DNA from: an uncultured Bacteroides sp. | GTDB taxonomy: Bacteria; Bacteroidota; Bacteroidia; Bacteroidales; Bacteroidaceae | Assembly: GCA_947074275.1 (NCBI GenBank) | Contig: CAMTPA010000009.1 | Coordinates: 1 to 52,223, forward strand | Length of the DNA stretch: 52,223 nucleotides | Direction: 5' to 3' | Shown: piece after piece, positions 52,178 through 52,223 of the stretch | How the letters are laid out: the number at the start of each line of letters is the position of its first letter | Position numbering within the stretch: position 1 is the stretch's first letter | The notes under the pieces: model-generated | The model's database searches: none | Seen by the model: the letters and a program-made list of their open reading frames with translations, nothing else | Told to the model about the DNA's origin: nothing | Translations under genes and position numbers: made by a program

Positions 52178-52223
52178 AGATCGGAAGAGCGTCGTGTAGG
52201 GAAAGAGTGTTAAGATTAGTGTA
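52178..52223. other. Illumina TruSeq adapter contamination at the contig end
   Basis: From 52178 to 52210 the sequence is the reverse complement of the Illumina universal adapter, beginning AGATCGGAAGAGC. It is followed by TAAGATTA and GTGTA. TAAGATTA is the reverse complement of the i5 index D506 (TAATCTTA), and GTGTA is the start of the P5 flank. None of these 46 bases is genomic. Confidence 0.97.

Overview
The window looks like one contig from a member of the order Bacteroidales (Bacteroidota), probably Bacteroidaceae. Most promoters carry the TAnnTTTG -7 box of that phylum, often with a TTTG about 19-20 bp upstream. The genes carry no obvious strong Shine-Dalgarno sites. The families are typical: M64 peptidase, DUF4827, DUF5056 and DUF6249-like proteins, fimbrillin, and a rhamnose operon ordered kinase-isomerase-permease-aldolase. 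No species can be named from the sequence alone. The contig begins inside a tRNA-Pro gene. It ends in 46 bases of Illumina adapter, so genomic sequence stops at about 52177.

Layout. 1-9000: tRNA-Pro (partial), aroB, a small membrane protein and a large outer-membrane barrel. These are followed by a minus-strand aromatic amino acid operon (pheA, aminotransferase, DAHP synthase/chorismate mutase, tyrA). A 28-codon leader peptide packed with Phe and Tyr codons precedes that operon, with a terminator and a competing antiterminator arm. 9000-18200: a TPR protein, recQ-recJ (4-bp overlap), a very large AsmA-like periplasmic protein and a thioesterase, all on the minus strand. 18200-29000: plus-strand genes sua5/yrdC, a CLC chloride transporter, fmt, a sigma-70 factor, an unlisted 58-codon gene, rpe, comEC, nrnA, a DUF4827 lipoprotein and glmM. 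29200-35700: GNAT, M64 peptidase, lrp, thyA-folA, a secreted-type cardiolipin synthase, pyrH and a small membrane protein. 36000-41000: the L-rhamnose operon rhaB-rhaA-rhaT-rhaD. 41000-46000: a fimbrillin-like lipoprotein, an ECF sigma factor set between DUF6249-like and DUF5056-like membrane proteins, an RsmF-type methyltransferase and ferritin. 46000-52140: a tripartite heavy-metal RND efflux operon preceded by a His/Cys-rich small protein.

Three signals stand out beyond ordinary annotation. The first is the Phe/Tyr attenuator of the aromatic operon, whose parts fit together in sequence. The second is a class of intergenic arrays at three loci. Each array has four contiguous 22- or 23-bp units, most with a palindromic core. 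Core sequences differ between loci, and within arrays some changes keep the dyad symmetry. The third is a smaller inverted-repeat family ending in ACTGTTCA/TGAACAGT, found downstream of two minus-strand genes. The adapter tail is a clear assembly artefact that should be trimmed.
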